Assembly: GCA_021613535.1 (NCBI GenBank)
Contig: CP075495.1
Location: forward strand, 2,418,001 to 2,482,000
Direction: 5' to 3'
Source: Adineta vaga
Lineage: Eukaryota; Rotifera
DNA length: 64,000 nt
Shown in pieces: positions 50,035-63,301 of the stretch. The notes under the pieces were generated by a model that had not been told where the DNA came from, did no database searches, and saw nothing but the letters and a program-made list of their open reading frames with translations. Each line of letters opens with the position of its first letter. Position 1 is the stretch's first letter. The translations under genes and the position numbers were made by a program.

Positions 50035-53000
50035 CTGTAAGAAACTGAAGACACTATGTTTACGTAGCTAGATAGAAAATAAGAAAGTTTTGTTCTTCTT
50101 ATTATTGTTTTCATTTCATTTTGAATTAATAATTAACATTAGAGAAAAAACAAAAACAAATAGGAAATCTCAACATACTCGTGTTGTCGATTGTGGAGGA
50201 TTATTAACACTGATTGAATCCGATGCAGTACCCATTAAATTTACCAAACTGGTACTAATCTAAATACAATCAATCGATCTTGTTATTATGTGTTGATTTA
50301 TTTTATTGATAACAAATAATCTTAAGATAGTAAAAAAATCCCTACCGTTTCAGCCAAATATAGCGTTGGTTTGACTAGTTGAGACAAAACAAAACTCATC
50401 TCGTTTTTTCTTTCTCCCTTTTTTTTCTCGAATGAATTCAATTTGACACGCAAGTGAGATTAGAGAGTAATAGGCTCTATCTATCTTTGTGTCTATATAT
50501 ATGTATGTATGTGTATGCACACAAGCACGGGAGAATGAAGAGAGAAAAGAAAACGAAGAATAATGATATGCTTGATCTGATACGTAGTGTGTACTGCACA
50601 AATCGATCATGAAACTGTTCAAATAGTACTTTAGTCAGTCACACAATATCGAGAAGAAATTCAAAAATACGAGGAGAAAGAACGTCTGTTTATTTGTCTC
50701 GGTGTATGCTGCATGTCTCTTTTTCTCTCTCTCTCTGTGTATATATATATAGACACACATATCGACCACTTTGAACTTGTTAGAAAGAAAATAAAGTATC
50801 TATGAAGACTATTACTAATAGTATCCAAAGATCATCATCTAACGATTGCATGTTATATACTCGTCTTCTCACCTCTTTACTAGGTAAAACACGCGGAGGA
50901 AGCATCGATGATGATGATAATGATGATGTTGTAGTTTCATCAATATTGTTGGATGTGATTTGTGTTGAAGATTGATTGAACATAGTTGGATTTAGTATTA
51001 CAGATGACGGTGCACACTGTTCTTTTTGTCCATTGGTTTTCGTGGTGGTAGAGCAGGAGGAGTATCTTGACTAGGCGATTGAATTGATAAAAGAGCAGGA
51101 CGATTAGGTTGTTTAGATGTTAAAGAAGATTTTAATGGTACATTTCGCTGTTCATCTTTATATCCAAGATTGGATTCAATTGTTGATGTTCCATGTTTAG
51201 TATGATTTGAATTCCGACCGGGTTTTCGTCTAAATTAGAAAAGAAAAACTTAATCATGCAAAAGAATAACAATTCTTTATTTCATTAGGAATGTTTATTT
51301 TTGATAATTGAATAAATCATCAAAAATTGGTTAAATGTCACATTTTTTTCTTTTCATATCGGATCACAATATGAATTGAACTTTTAATAGGATTGATCTT
51401 AATGTCATTTTCTTTTGTTAGACTCAAAAATCAAATGATTCGAAACACTATGGGAGCTTAACACGGATTGAAAACCTACAACTGTTGATCCTCTTTTTTT
51501 TGCTCTATTTGATTGTCTGTCAATATCAATTAACATCTTTCAAATAGAATTCGAAATGAAAACTACCTTTCGGATAAATTCAAACATTTCTATCATATTA
51601 ATTAGAAAATAAAAGTTTTCAAGTATATCTAATCTACTCTATATCGTGTCTCAAGTGTATGTCAAATATCACGAGACAGAAATCTAATCATAGACACATA
51701 CATCTATTACAATGAAGGTAATGTTACTACTCATTCTAATTTGTCTAGTGCTTGTATTTGTTGATGATGGTAATCATCATTGTTATATACCTGATGTTGA
51801 AAGATGAGAAAAATTGCATGTTTTTCTTTCGAACGATGTTGATGAATGTGTTGTTTCAGGAAATGAAAAAAGTACCAAGTAGATGTAGTCGACACGTCAA
51901 AATCTCGTCAATATTATCATTAATATTTTTATTGTACTTCGTCTTAAGTAAAAGAAACGTTCGTCTAGAATTACTGTAGATACTCCTACACATTTGCACA
52001 CATTCATTTTCATATACATGTATGCCAAGATACGATCGATGAGAAATTAAAAATCACTTTTCTTTCCTCTTCTTTCACAACTTATATGTAAAGAATGACG
52101 AACAAGAATACAAAAAAAAGAAAGAAGGAATCGAGCAACAGATGTTAAGACATGAAGAATCGTACATGAACTTGTTATCGTACCTGAATAACAACATCTG
52201 TCTCCGATACTGATCAATACTTGATCAACATTGTAATAGAAATAGGCAAGAATTAAAACACGTACCTTCGACGAAATGAATTTAACATTGTTTTCTAATA
52301 AATTTTTGTCAGAATATAAAACTGAATGTTGTCATATATTTGTGGTTGCTTTTTTTTTAAGATCGAGAATATATAATCGGTCATAAATGTTCGCCTTCCT
52401 GTATGTTTCGTGTATGGTGACTTATTGTCATTATATATATATATATATATATAGGATGATTCAAAATAATTGCTGTCGAAGCGGGGGTTGATATACGAGT
52501 GCACTAAGATGACGAATAAAACTGAAGCCGTTAAAATATAAATGTGTGCGTGCGGGTATAGACGTGTGCACCAATGCCAATGCCACCTTCTCTCTCTCTC
52601 TTACTTTTCTATCCTTCTTCTTAGAATACCGTTGACCGACAATGTACGTTTTTCTCTCAAATTTTTTTTTGTTTGAAACACAAAAAAAGTGAAGAGAAAG
52701 CACGACGACAGTAGGTCAATACATATAAATATATACTTTCTTCTACCGTTTCTCTCCTTATTAAAATGTGATTTTTTTTTCTTAGTTCTCTTTCCTCATG
52801 TCTCTATGATAATTCAAGGAGGTACCACTCTTCACCTGTATAGTAACGCTATTGTTGTCGTCCATTGGAGACAGAAAAGAAAGAAAAAGAATCACCGATG
52901 AACTTGACATTTCGGTTTGAACATATAAACGAATGAAAAGAAAGATAGGAACTCCATTGTAATCAACATTTATTTTGCTAATTACTCTATACCTTCGACA

Positions 53001-53741
53001 TATAAAAATCTCCACTGTGCACCATATGGTATAACCTCTCCTAGAGTATGTATTCATTTTGAAGGTTATTTTGAAACACTTACTCTTCACCCATTTTGAG
53101 TTGTTATGAATTCTTTTTCTTGAATAGCTTTCCAATAAAACTCTTACAAATCTAATGTGTGAAATAATCCGAGAAAAAAAGCTAGTAGTACTATTGTTTT
53201 TCCTGACATTATTATATTATTCATATGAACATAGCAAATATTTGTCGACAGAGATCGTAGTTAATGGAAGAAAAATAGTTCACTATGGAAGGTAGTGTTT
53301 TTTCCTTCTTTTCTCGTTCTCAGAATGAACAACAACGTAATAAACCTATGAATTACTTATCAACTGTAAATACTCATAAAATGATCAACTAAGACACATC
53401 CTCTTGTCATGTCTTTCGAAAACGAGGAGAAAATATGTTAGGTGTCTACGAACATTGAAAGTTAATGTTAGATATAATTAATTCAAGGTTGTCTCATTTC
53501 TTTTCATATGTTAAAAGAGAAAAATGAACAAAGAAATGATTCTTTGACATTTTACTTACCTAGCTGAAGCACATGATGTCAAATGACGTATTGAATGTCG
53601 AAAGCCGGAAGACATCGAACGAGTATTATTACCAGTTGATTGATTTTTCAAGTATTGTTTTTCATCATCGTCATCATCATTATTTTGAACGTATTTCACT
53701 GTTTTATATCTGTAAATTTCTGGATGAAGAGATGTTTGCAT
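50035..53741 (-). CDS. RAP1GAP: Alternative 5' exons of RAP1GAP
   Basis: Minus-strand exons 53560-53741 (MQTSLHPEIYRYKTVKYVQN...SCASAR, with an Asp run), about 50873-51229 (RKPGRNSNHTKHG..., SH3-type PPALPPRKP), 50179-50259 (ISTSLVNLMGTASDSISVNN) and the 33-nt microexon 50035-50067 (LRKHSVFSFLQ). The last two end in phase 0 and can join the phase-0 exon at 49027 (RISTAPSTT), bypassing the MRRR start exon. LRKHSVFSF resembles the RKRSVSFGGF leader of RAP1GAP2, which supports the link. The exon at 50873-51229 cannot be read through in one frame: the PALPPRKP frame hits TAA at about 51000, while the SSSMLPPRVLPSKE part is in another frame. Splicing 51002 to 50879 (donor GTAATA, acceptor TTTTACCTAG) restores frame with a 7-nt exon; an internal start (MFNQSS, 50983) is the alternative. 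Confidence 0.6.
52433..52453. repeat. (TA)n tract
   Basis: About ten TA units within the large intron between the first two RAP1GAP upstream exons (51230-53559, an otherwise featureless 2.3 kb). Confidence 0.8.
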
Positions 53742-56081
53742 GATTTCTTTTTTTTCGTTGTCGATGATCGAATGTTCGTCTTTTACATTGTTGTAATCAT
53801 CTTGAAGAAAAAGAAGAAGAGAAAAGAAAAACTCAAATTAGGATTAAGAATAACAAGGACGGGTCAGTTCACGGTCATTCATCATCAAAAAGAGACGAAG
53901 GCAAAGTATAAATGAAAGAAGAGAGCGAGAGAGAGCGAGAGACAGAGCGAAAAGTGATGTATAACCCTCCTTTTTCAATAAGTAAAGCAATAGAGGGACA
54001 TATCGTTCATTAACCTTGAAGATTGTATTTACTCGACGTGTAGTTCAACATACAAAAGCTTACCTACGTCAATGAGTATGTATTAGTATGCTTCTTGATG
54101 ATCGATGAGACAAACTGTGAGTCACAAAAGAGTGAATGTGCATGAAAAGAAATGAATAATAGTGTCACCTTATTCAAATTGCTATTGAAATAGAACCTGA
54201 AAGGTCATTTTTTCTGCAAGATAAGAGCCTTATTACTAAGATATATATTCTGAAGAGGATTTTTCTTTTAAAAAAAAGAAGAAGAGAAGAGAAAAAAAGA
54301 AGGATGCTGTTTTTTTATCATTTCCTATTTAAAAGAAATGCGCAATAACTAAGAACGGCTGCAAAGCGAGGAAAAACTGAATGTCTATCATTGAGTTGAA
54401 AAATAGAAATGAATGAAAAAAAAACCGAACAAAAAACGTACGTATTTATGTGTGTGTATATATATATACACACGTGCACATACAAAAAAACAGAAGAATG
54501 AAAGAACGCGATAAATGACAACGACGTGTCATTGATAGTCCTGTGAAGCTTATTTCTTTTCGTCTAATACTTTCATGTATGTTGAAAGTTTATTATTTCA
54601 CTTCATCAAAGTACAACTCATTTCCTTACTTTATGTTTCTGTAGAGATTCTCAAAAGAATTGAGAACTTTTTCTTCTTTTTTTTTCGTGTTCAATATTTG
54701 AAAGATAAGAATATGACGTTCATCTCTCTCTCTAATAAAATGATGATAATGATGGTTTGACAGTCGACGTTATAAACTAAGAATACAGATATACTCAACA
54801 TTCATATAAATTACACCATGCACGATCGAACTAATGAGTTCATGCGTTGCCTAACGGAAGAAAAACACGGATTATATGAAGGTAATTTTATTTTGTAACA
54901 TTAGATTTAGTAAAGAAAAAAAGAAAGACATATGATAATGACTCAAATGAAATCCTTGAACTATTCGTTGTCTTATCGATAAAGATGTTTCTTTATTCTA
55001 TTTAGTATATCTTTAAATAATACATATTGATTATTTACTATTTGCAAATATTGTTGCAAAAATATCGAGCGAAGAAAACTCATCAATGAAACAATAAAAA
55101 AAATGCAACCAATGATTTGTTTTTCTGAAAAATATCTGTCAAAATTTACCTCTTACCATACCGAAATGCAAAATGACGACCGAAAGAAATGTGTATTATT
55201 GAGTAATGAACAAAACAAATCTTGATTACTAACGAATAGAATTTGTCAAACAATTTCGGAATGAAGATTCTCGTAATGTATGTGACAAGGCAAAATAATA
55301 TCCGATTAGACGTGCAACGATGTTAATGAAGAAATAGTGTTACATAGCGTTACAAGAGTATCAAGAGATAATCGAACTGTGTGTTTTTTTCTCTTGTTTT
55401 ATTTAAGTATTAACGTCAGCTTTAACTTTACTTACCACTATAACTAAACTCCTATCGTTAAGAAAAGATAATGGAAATGCTTAAATATTGCTATACGTTA
55501 TTTTCTAGAGCAAAAAGAACTAATAGACATATAATTATTATACTAAATTGCATTGCTGCTAAATTGGTTGTTTGGTTAATTATTGGTATCGCTCGTTTGA
55601 TTTTTAAAACTGAGACAAATTTTGAATAAAAAGAGTATTTTCTTTTATTTTATATGCTTAGGCAGATATATTCATCTTTACTAGTTACTATAAACGAACA
55701 AAATTTGTTATTAATATCACAAGTTTTATTTTCGTATTTTCAATTCGTAAATTTCAAAGTGAAAATACGCTACATACTACGAGCGACCTCTATTGGATGG
55801 AATCGTTGACAAAGAGAAATTCATTGGACAATAGCACGCAATTTTCAGTGGCTGATTTTTGCCATACAAAGACTACAATAGAGAGAGAGAGATTGAACAC
55901 AAAGACCCTTTCAAGCATTAACGGAGCAAAAAAACCGAATAATTGTCTGAAAGGGAACTGTCATATTCATATTGATTATTTCAGATCATTGATATAAGTG
56001 CAAACATTCGTGTTTGATTAAAAATTGCTTTAGAATCTCAATAATTTTTCATTTACCGTTGCTTTTGTTTCGGTATTTATA
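53742..56081. other. Intergenic between divergent RAP1GAP and TOP2
   Basis: About 2.3 kb. It includes GAGAGC-rich low-complexity sequence (about 53915-53945) and an isolated exon-like stretch at 54818-54881 (MHDRTNEFMRCLTEEKHGLY, followed by GTAATT) for which no second exon was found. The 66-codon ORF at 55797-55997 has no signature. The rest shows stops in all frames. Confidence 0.5.
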
Positions 56082-59000
56082 ATGAATAAATCTGTAAGTG
56101 ATGCACCAAAAAAAAATGAAGAAACTTATCAACTTCTTGAACAACTCGATCATATTCTCAAACGTCCTGAAACATACATTGGTTCCAATCGACCATGTCG
56201 TGAAGTATGAATAGTTCAAATATCAATTATTATTATCTTTACGGAAATTTCTTCTAGGAAATGTGGGTTGTTGATGAATCCAATATAGAAGGTCCAAAAA
56301 TTATTAAAAAAGAAATTACCTATGTTCCTGGTCTTTACAAAATCTTCGATGAAATTCTCGGTAAATAACGCAAATTTTAATTTCATAAAATAATCATATC
56401 GAAATCTATTTAGTCAACGCTGCGGATAATAGACAACGTGACAAAACGATGACATCAATTGAAGTAGATATAAATCAGTAAATGAGCATGAAAAATTAGG
56501 AAGGTAATTGAATGAATTCTGACATTTTCTTTTAGAGAAAAAGGTGAAATCAAAATATGTAATGATGGTCGTGGTATTCCAGTTCGTAAATGGGCTCAAG
56601 ATGAATCGGTTTATATTCCTACTTTAATCTTTGGAAAACTTCTCACTTCAGATAATTTCAATGATGATCAAAAACGTGTCACAGGTATGATTCTTTAATT
56701 TCGAATAAATCTCTTTCGTTCTATTTAATATCTTCTTTTCAGGCGGTCGAAACGGTTATGGTGCAAAAGTAACAAATATCTTCAGTAAAAAATTTACTGT
56801 TGAAACATGTTCAAAAGAATTCAAAAAATTGTTTAAACAAGTAGATCATTGACTGAAATTTATCATAAAACTAGATCTTTTCTTTGTAGACTTGGACGAA
56901 TAACATGCGTGATCCTCAAGATGCAATCATAACGAAATCGGAAAATTCCAAAGAATTTACTCGTGTTTCATTTATTCCTGATTTAAAACGATTTCAAATG
57001 GACACATTAGATGATGATCATGTTGCTCTATTCAAACGTCGTGCTTACGATGTAGCTGTATCGACTGGCTGTAAAGTTACTCTTAATGGTACACGTATTC
57101 CAATGAAAAATATGAAAGATTATATGTTGATGTACGTTGATGCTGAAGAAAAAGAAGTTGTTTATAAAAAAATAAATGATCGATGGGAAATTGGTGTTGC
57201 AAAGAATGATTATAATAATGGTTTTACACAAGTTAGTTTTGTCAATTCAATTCTAACATCCGACGGTGGTAAACATGTTGATTACATAACTGAACAAATA
57301 TGTCCGAAACTAGTTGAACATATAAAAAAGAAAAGTAAAGCAGCTGGAGAAAATCTCAAACCGATGCAAGTGAAAAATCATATCTTTTTATTTGTTAATT
57401 GTCTTATTGAAAATCCGGAATTTGAATCTCAAGCAAAGAAACAATTAGCAACTGAAAAGAAAAACTTTGGTTCAGCATGTGCATTGAAAAGTGATGAAAA
57501 TCTTATGAAAGATATTATTAAAAAAACTGGTATTGTTGAATCAGTTATAAATTGGCTTGAACATAAACAAGATGCCAAATTACATAAACAAAGTGGTTCA
57601 AAAACATCAAAATTAAAAGGTATTCCGAAACTTGATGATGCAAATGATGCTGGAACAAAGAATTCACAAGCTTGTACATTGATTGTTACCGAAGGAGATT
57701 CAGCTAAAGCACTTGCTGTAGCTGGACTTGGAGTTATTGGTCGAGATCGTTATGGTGTTTATCCATTGAAAGGTAAAATGTTGAATGTACGAGAAGCAAC
57801 AACAAAGAAAATGACGGAAAATAGTGAAATATCACAATTAGTCAAAATTCTTGGATTGAATTATGGAGAGAAATACATGAATAAAAGTGATTTATCTAAA
57901 TTACGTTATGGAAAATTAATGATTATGGCTGATCAAGATCAAGATGGTAGTCATATTAAAGGTTTAGTTATTAATTTCATTCATTATAAATGGCCAAATT
58001 TACTTAAGCATGATTATATTGAATGTTTTATTACACCAATTCTTAAAGTAAGAGAGAATTTTATGTACATCTGACGTTCACTTTCATCTTATATATTTTA
58101 GGTTACCAAAGGTTCTGAAGTCTTCTCATTTTATTCTATGCCAGAATTCGAGCAATGGCAAACATCAACACCAGATTGGCAAAAATGGAAATGCAAATAC
58201 TACAAAGGTTTGTTCTTTGATTCTCCATTAGTTTTATAACAATTCGATTTCTTCAGGTTTGGGTACATCAACAGCTAGAGAAGCAAAAGAATACTTTTCC
58301 AATATGGATCGTCATCGTATTATATTTAAATATGAATCAGCTAAAGATGATCTTGCTATACAATTAGCATTTAATAGTGCATTGAGTGATGATCGAAAAG
58401 ATTGGATTAAATGGCATACAGAAGATGTCAATCAACGACGTGAACAAAATTTGCCAATGGATTATTTATATAAAAAAGATACAAAACAAATTAATTTTAA
58501 TGATTTCGTTAATAAAGAACTTGTTCTTTTTTCCAAATCAAGTACCGAACGTGCTATTCCAAATATAATGGTTAGATAAAACTAAAGAAAAATTAAAAGA
58601 AAAACTATTCATTTTTGTTTTCTTTTAAGGATGGTCTTAAACCAGGTCAACGAAAGATCATGTTTGTATGTTTTACAAAGAATCTGATTCGTGAAATCAA
58701 AGTTGCACAATTAGGTGGTAAAGTTGCTGAAAATTCTGCTTATCATCATGGTGAACAATCATTAACGAATACTATCGTGGGTCTAGCTCAAAATTTTATC
58801 GGCTCGAATAATATCAATTTCCTTGTCCCAGCTGGTCAATTCGGTACACGATTACATGGTGGTAATGATGCTGCTTCTGCACGTTATATCTTCACACGAC
58901 TTAGTCCACTTGCTTTATCTATATTTATAAAAAGTGATGAACCATTATTGACCTATTTAAATGAAGATGGTATGAGTATTGAACCTGAATGGTATTGTCC

Positions 59001-61751
59001 AATCATTCCAACTGTTCTTGTTAATGGTGCACATGGCGTTGGTACAGGTTATTCAACTGATATTCCATCGTATAATCCATTAAGTTTAAGTAATAATATG
59101 AAATATTATATTCGACAAGAACGTGAACGACAACGACAAATAAATAATCCTTCATCTGAACCACGAAAATATTCTGATGTTCTTACATTACGAGAATTAA
59201 TTCCGTGGTATAGAAATTTTACAGGTGACATTAAATTATTAGACAATGATCGTACACGTGGTGTAATCAATGGTGTTTGTGCTAAACTTGATGATACATC
59301 AATTGAAATAACAGATTTACCAGTTGGAACATGGACACAGAATTACAAAGAAACGGTTTTAGAAACTATGCTTCATCCAAAACGAAATGATATTGCACCC
59401 TCAATTCTCGATTATAAAGGTTTGTTTTATATATTTATATGAAGAAATCTTTTCATTCTATTCTCAAATATTTATTAGAATATCACACCGATACAACGGT
59501 TCGTTTTGTTATCAAATTATCTCATGAACAATTTGCAAGATTTAAAGAAGCTGGTTTACATAAAAGTTTTCGTTTACAAGATACATTTAAATTAACAAAT
59601 ATGGTTCTTTTTGATCATAATAGTATTCTTCGTCGTTATAAAACTCCCGAAGAAATATGCGAAGAATTCTTCATGGTTCGTTTGAAAATGTATGTTAAAC
59701 GAAAAGAATTTATGGTTGGAACATTACAATCTCAATCATTGAAATTAGATAATATTGCACGATTTATAAAAGAAAAAATTGAAAATGTCATTAGTGTAGA
59801 AAATAAGAAGATTAGTGCTGTTATTGATATGCTGATTGAAAGAAAATATGATCGAGATCCGGAACGAGTATGGCGTGAAGAAGCAAGAAAGAAATTTGCT
59901 GTGGAACTTTCGACACATGTTGTACATGAAGATAGTGACCAATTAGCTGATTTACAACGTAAACAAGAAGATGATGATGGTGATGACGATGAAGATGAAA
60001 ATTATGATGTTAATGATAAGAAAAAAGTGAAAGCAAGTGCTTCAGCAACAAATCGTATTGATACGAGTTATTATGATTATTTAATTAATATGTCATTACG
60101 AAATTTAACAAAAGAACGTCGAGAAGAAATTCTCAAAGATCAAAATGACAAACGTGGTAAATTAGAAGCTTTACTCAAGAAAACACCTGAAGATTTATAT
60201 GAAGATGATTTATCAAATTTCGAAAATGAATATCGAAAAGTATGTAATCAAGAATTTCTTGATAAAATTTAGAAAAATAAAACGTTCCTTTTTTTCTTTT
60301 GTTTAGGCAATTGAACAAGAACGTGTTGATGAAATGTCAGATGTTGCTCATCCAACTACAAAGAAAGGTGCAGGTGATAATAAAGCTCGTAAACGATTAA
60401 CAGCCAAACCACAACGTGCTGAAACAAAACCAGCACCTCATGGTAAACGTATAACACCAGTTATTGATCCAGCATTGATTAAAAAAGTGAATGAAGAAAT
60501 CCTGAAACGTACCAAAGTATGTTCTCGAATGATTTGTTCGAATCGATTACTGTTTTTTCTTTTTTCAGGAAGAAAAAGCTGTTGAAGACAAAAAATCTAT
60601 TATTGAATTTCTTGTCAAAGAAGGTGTTACTACAGAAGAGATAGCTAATATTATGCAATCACGTTTTCGAGAAAAAAAGAAAATTCCTAGTGCAACAGGT
60701 TAGTTTCTTTTCATTTCTTTTCTGGATTCGTCATCATAGAAATTTGACTATTTAGATAAGAAATCTGATGAAGATAAAGAAAAGAAATTAAATGGTACAG
60801 TGGATGAACATGATGAAAATAGCAATGCATCAATGATGTCTGTTAATGGCAATGATACTTCAGGTGCTGTAAAAGAAGAAGTAACACCTAAACGAAATGC
60901 TCAACGTACAGCGAAAGAAAAAGTACCGAAATATGGTGATGATGATGGCAACGATGACGAGGATGAAAGTATTATTCAAGGTATGGAAATTGATGATGAT
61001 GAGAATGTATCGGATTACATGGGTAGTGATTCGGAAACTGAAAAGAAAATTAAAAAGGCAAATACAAAACCTAAACAACCAAGAAAACCCAAATCAGGTA
61101 TAGATTGAATAATGAATATAAAAAGGATAATTTCCGTTCGACTTTTCCTTTCCGCCTATGTTCAGCGACGAGTACATCACCAACAAAAAAGAAGGTAAGT
61201 GAATTTAGAAATTTGAATCAAAGCAAATTTCCTTCTGTTTTCAAGGCAACTACGAAGAAAAATGACACTAATGGTGTGACTGAAAAACAAGAAAAAATCA
61301 AGAACGGTGATGATAATGAAGATGATACATCACCAAAATCTAAACCAAAAAAACCTCCTGTATGTAAAATTTACAATTTAATTACATTCATTCGATAGAT
61401 TCTCTTTTCGATTTTAAAGGTTAAAAAAGATTCTGCATCAACTCCAAAGAAAGAAACCGCGAAAAAAGCAGTTAAACGACCAAAAAAAGATGTAAGTTAT
61501 CTTTCAATGAACTCGAAAACGATCGATTATCAATATTTACCTTTCAATTTTTTTAGGACAGCGATGAAGATGATGTTCCGATTCTATCGAATACATCAAC
61601 TCCTGTTAAAAAGGTAAGATTCATCTATTTATATTTTTCATCCATATTCTTTCTTATCGTATATTTTTCTCCTTAGGCCCGAACACAACGTGGCGCTGCA
61701 ACAAAAAAAAGTTATCACATTTCCGATGATGATGATGAAGATTATGTTTAA
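56082..61751 (+). CDS. TOP2: DNA topoisomerase II
   Basis: Type IIA topoisomerase, complete. The ATPase (GHKL) domain spans exons 56082-57990: LDHILKRPETYIGS, NAADNRQRD, NDGRGIPVRKWAQ, GGRNGYGAKVTNIF, and the transducer QVSFVNSILTSDGGKHVDYI with ESQAKK as the QTK-type loop (Thr to Ala). TOPRIM: LIVTEGDSAKALAVAGLG, MIMADQDQDGSHIKGLVINF (DxDxD). Cleavage core: DGLKPGQRKIMF, AYHHGEQSLTNTIVGLAQNF, GQFGTRLHGGNDAASARYIF with the catalytic Arg-Tyr pair, EPEWYCPIIPTVLVNGAHGV, TGYST (usually TGWS), and EYHTDTTVRFVIKLSHEQFA. The C-terminal domain (from about 60334) is Lys/Asp/Ser rich with many KK and DDD runs and ends SYHISDDDDEDYV. Introns are short and numerous in the C-terminal part. It is a single TOP2 of the animal alpha/beta type. 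AATAAA lies at about 61932. Confidence 0.97.
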
Positions 61752-62028
61752 AAATACTAATCGTATATTTTTCTATGATACCAAAATATCTTCGATGTTT
61801 TATTTTCTGTTTCATAGTTGAAGAAAAGAAATTTAATTTCTTATTTTGTATACGTAAAATAATTTGTTTTGTGTTGTTTCGTTCCTAGAATTCACTAGAT
61901 ATTCTTTTGTGTTTACCATTGTATGAGATTAATAAAAAGAAATGCAATGCGACAGAACAAGAAAAAACAAAGACAAGTTCTATTTTATGAACAAAAAGAA
62001 AATGAAAATCAAGAAGAATGATAAATTA

Positions 62029-63301
62029 TTATACAGATAAACGTTTAAGATCAGATCGACATCGAATCGATTCGGAATCTTGACGAAAACGAGTTAACAT
62101 TGTTTGTAATCTCGTTGAAGAAAGAATATTGTCAGTATCATTCGTACTATTCACATTGCTTGTTTGACCAAAAGATGTGGATTTATGTATAGGAGAAGTT
62201 ACGACTGCTGATGCTGGCCAATCAATTGCTAGAGAATCATTTCGAGATGATTTACCTCCGAATGTCGTTGTCATTTGTGGAATATTCGTTGATGTTTGTA
62301 GATGATAATCAATATTGGACGGTTTGCCCATAGATAACGCTCGTCGAACAATAATCGAATCAAAACGTTGCATGGGAACGAGATGTGTCACTTTTCCTGG
62401 TAGACGACGAACAGTAAATTTTTTTCGTTCTTTCTTTTTACGTTTAAAACAAGAAAAACAATGGCATGGTTCAGATTCAGCTGGTGTCAATTCAGTTGAT
62501 AGATATTCTAGATGTTCAGGCGATGAATATGGAATGAGAGTACCTAAAAGAAACAAAAAGAAAAAGAAAAATATTTGTTATTGTCTTCTTAAAGAAATAA
62601 TCGAACCATTTGGACTAATCAAATCACTATCAAAATGAAGGGAATTTCGTGCTACTGCTGATTGAATTTCTTCACGACGTTCATCTTCAGTATTCATTGT
62701 TAAAAATCTTAAAACTAATAAATTCATTGATGATGCAACAACAGTTAAACCAAATAGAATAAATGTCATCGATAATACAACATAGAATACATTTGTATTT
62801 AATGCTTCATTGGTTTGTAAAGCAACAAAATCACCAAAACCTAATAGAGAAAAAAAACGCAAATTCAATTATCTCATTTCATATTCTCTCTTTTTTTCAA
62901 TCAGAGACAAAAAAAAGCGAATCTTTTTACCAATTGTTGTTAATGTTATAAAACAATAATAAACACAATTAAAATAATCCCAAGATTCGTAATGATGAAA
63001 CATTGCTGCACCTCCGGTGACAACACCGACTGCAATCACAGTTCCAACAATAACAAGTTCAGTTTGAGTTGATTCACAATGACGAAATTTAATACATTTT
63101 TTTATTCGTTGAATACACCAACTAGAAAAATTATTTAGACGTTCACCAACTGATTGAAACATAACTAAACATAATGGAATTCCAATGACAGCATAGAGCA
63201 TACAAAACGATTTTCCCCAAGCTATAAAACAGAAAAAATGAATGCATGACATTTGTTCTTTCGATAGATTTTACTTGTAGTTGGACAGGAGTGACCATAT
63301 C
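62029..63301 (-). CDS. TASK-type two-pore-domain K+ channel, 5' partial
   Basis: Background K+ channel of the KCNK3/9 (TASK) group. Minus-strand exons seen: 63275-63301 (a 27-nt microexon encoding GYGHSCPTT, the first selectivity filter), 62931-63221, 62607-62840 and 62029-62543. Motifs: GKSFCMLYAVIGIPLCLVMF with [36 protein letters not shown] (second filter GFG), and VVLRFLTMNTEDERREE-type M4 end, all in TASK order. The C-terminus RSDLKRLSV matches the RR.SV 14-3-3 export signal at the end of TASK1/3. The M1 and first-pore exons were not found between 63302 and 64000 and must lie further away. The donor AATG|GTTCGA at 62607 is weak. Confidence 0.9.
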
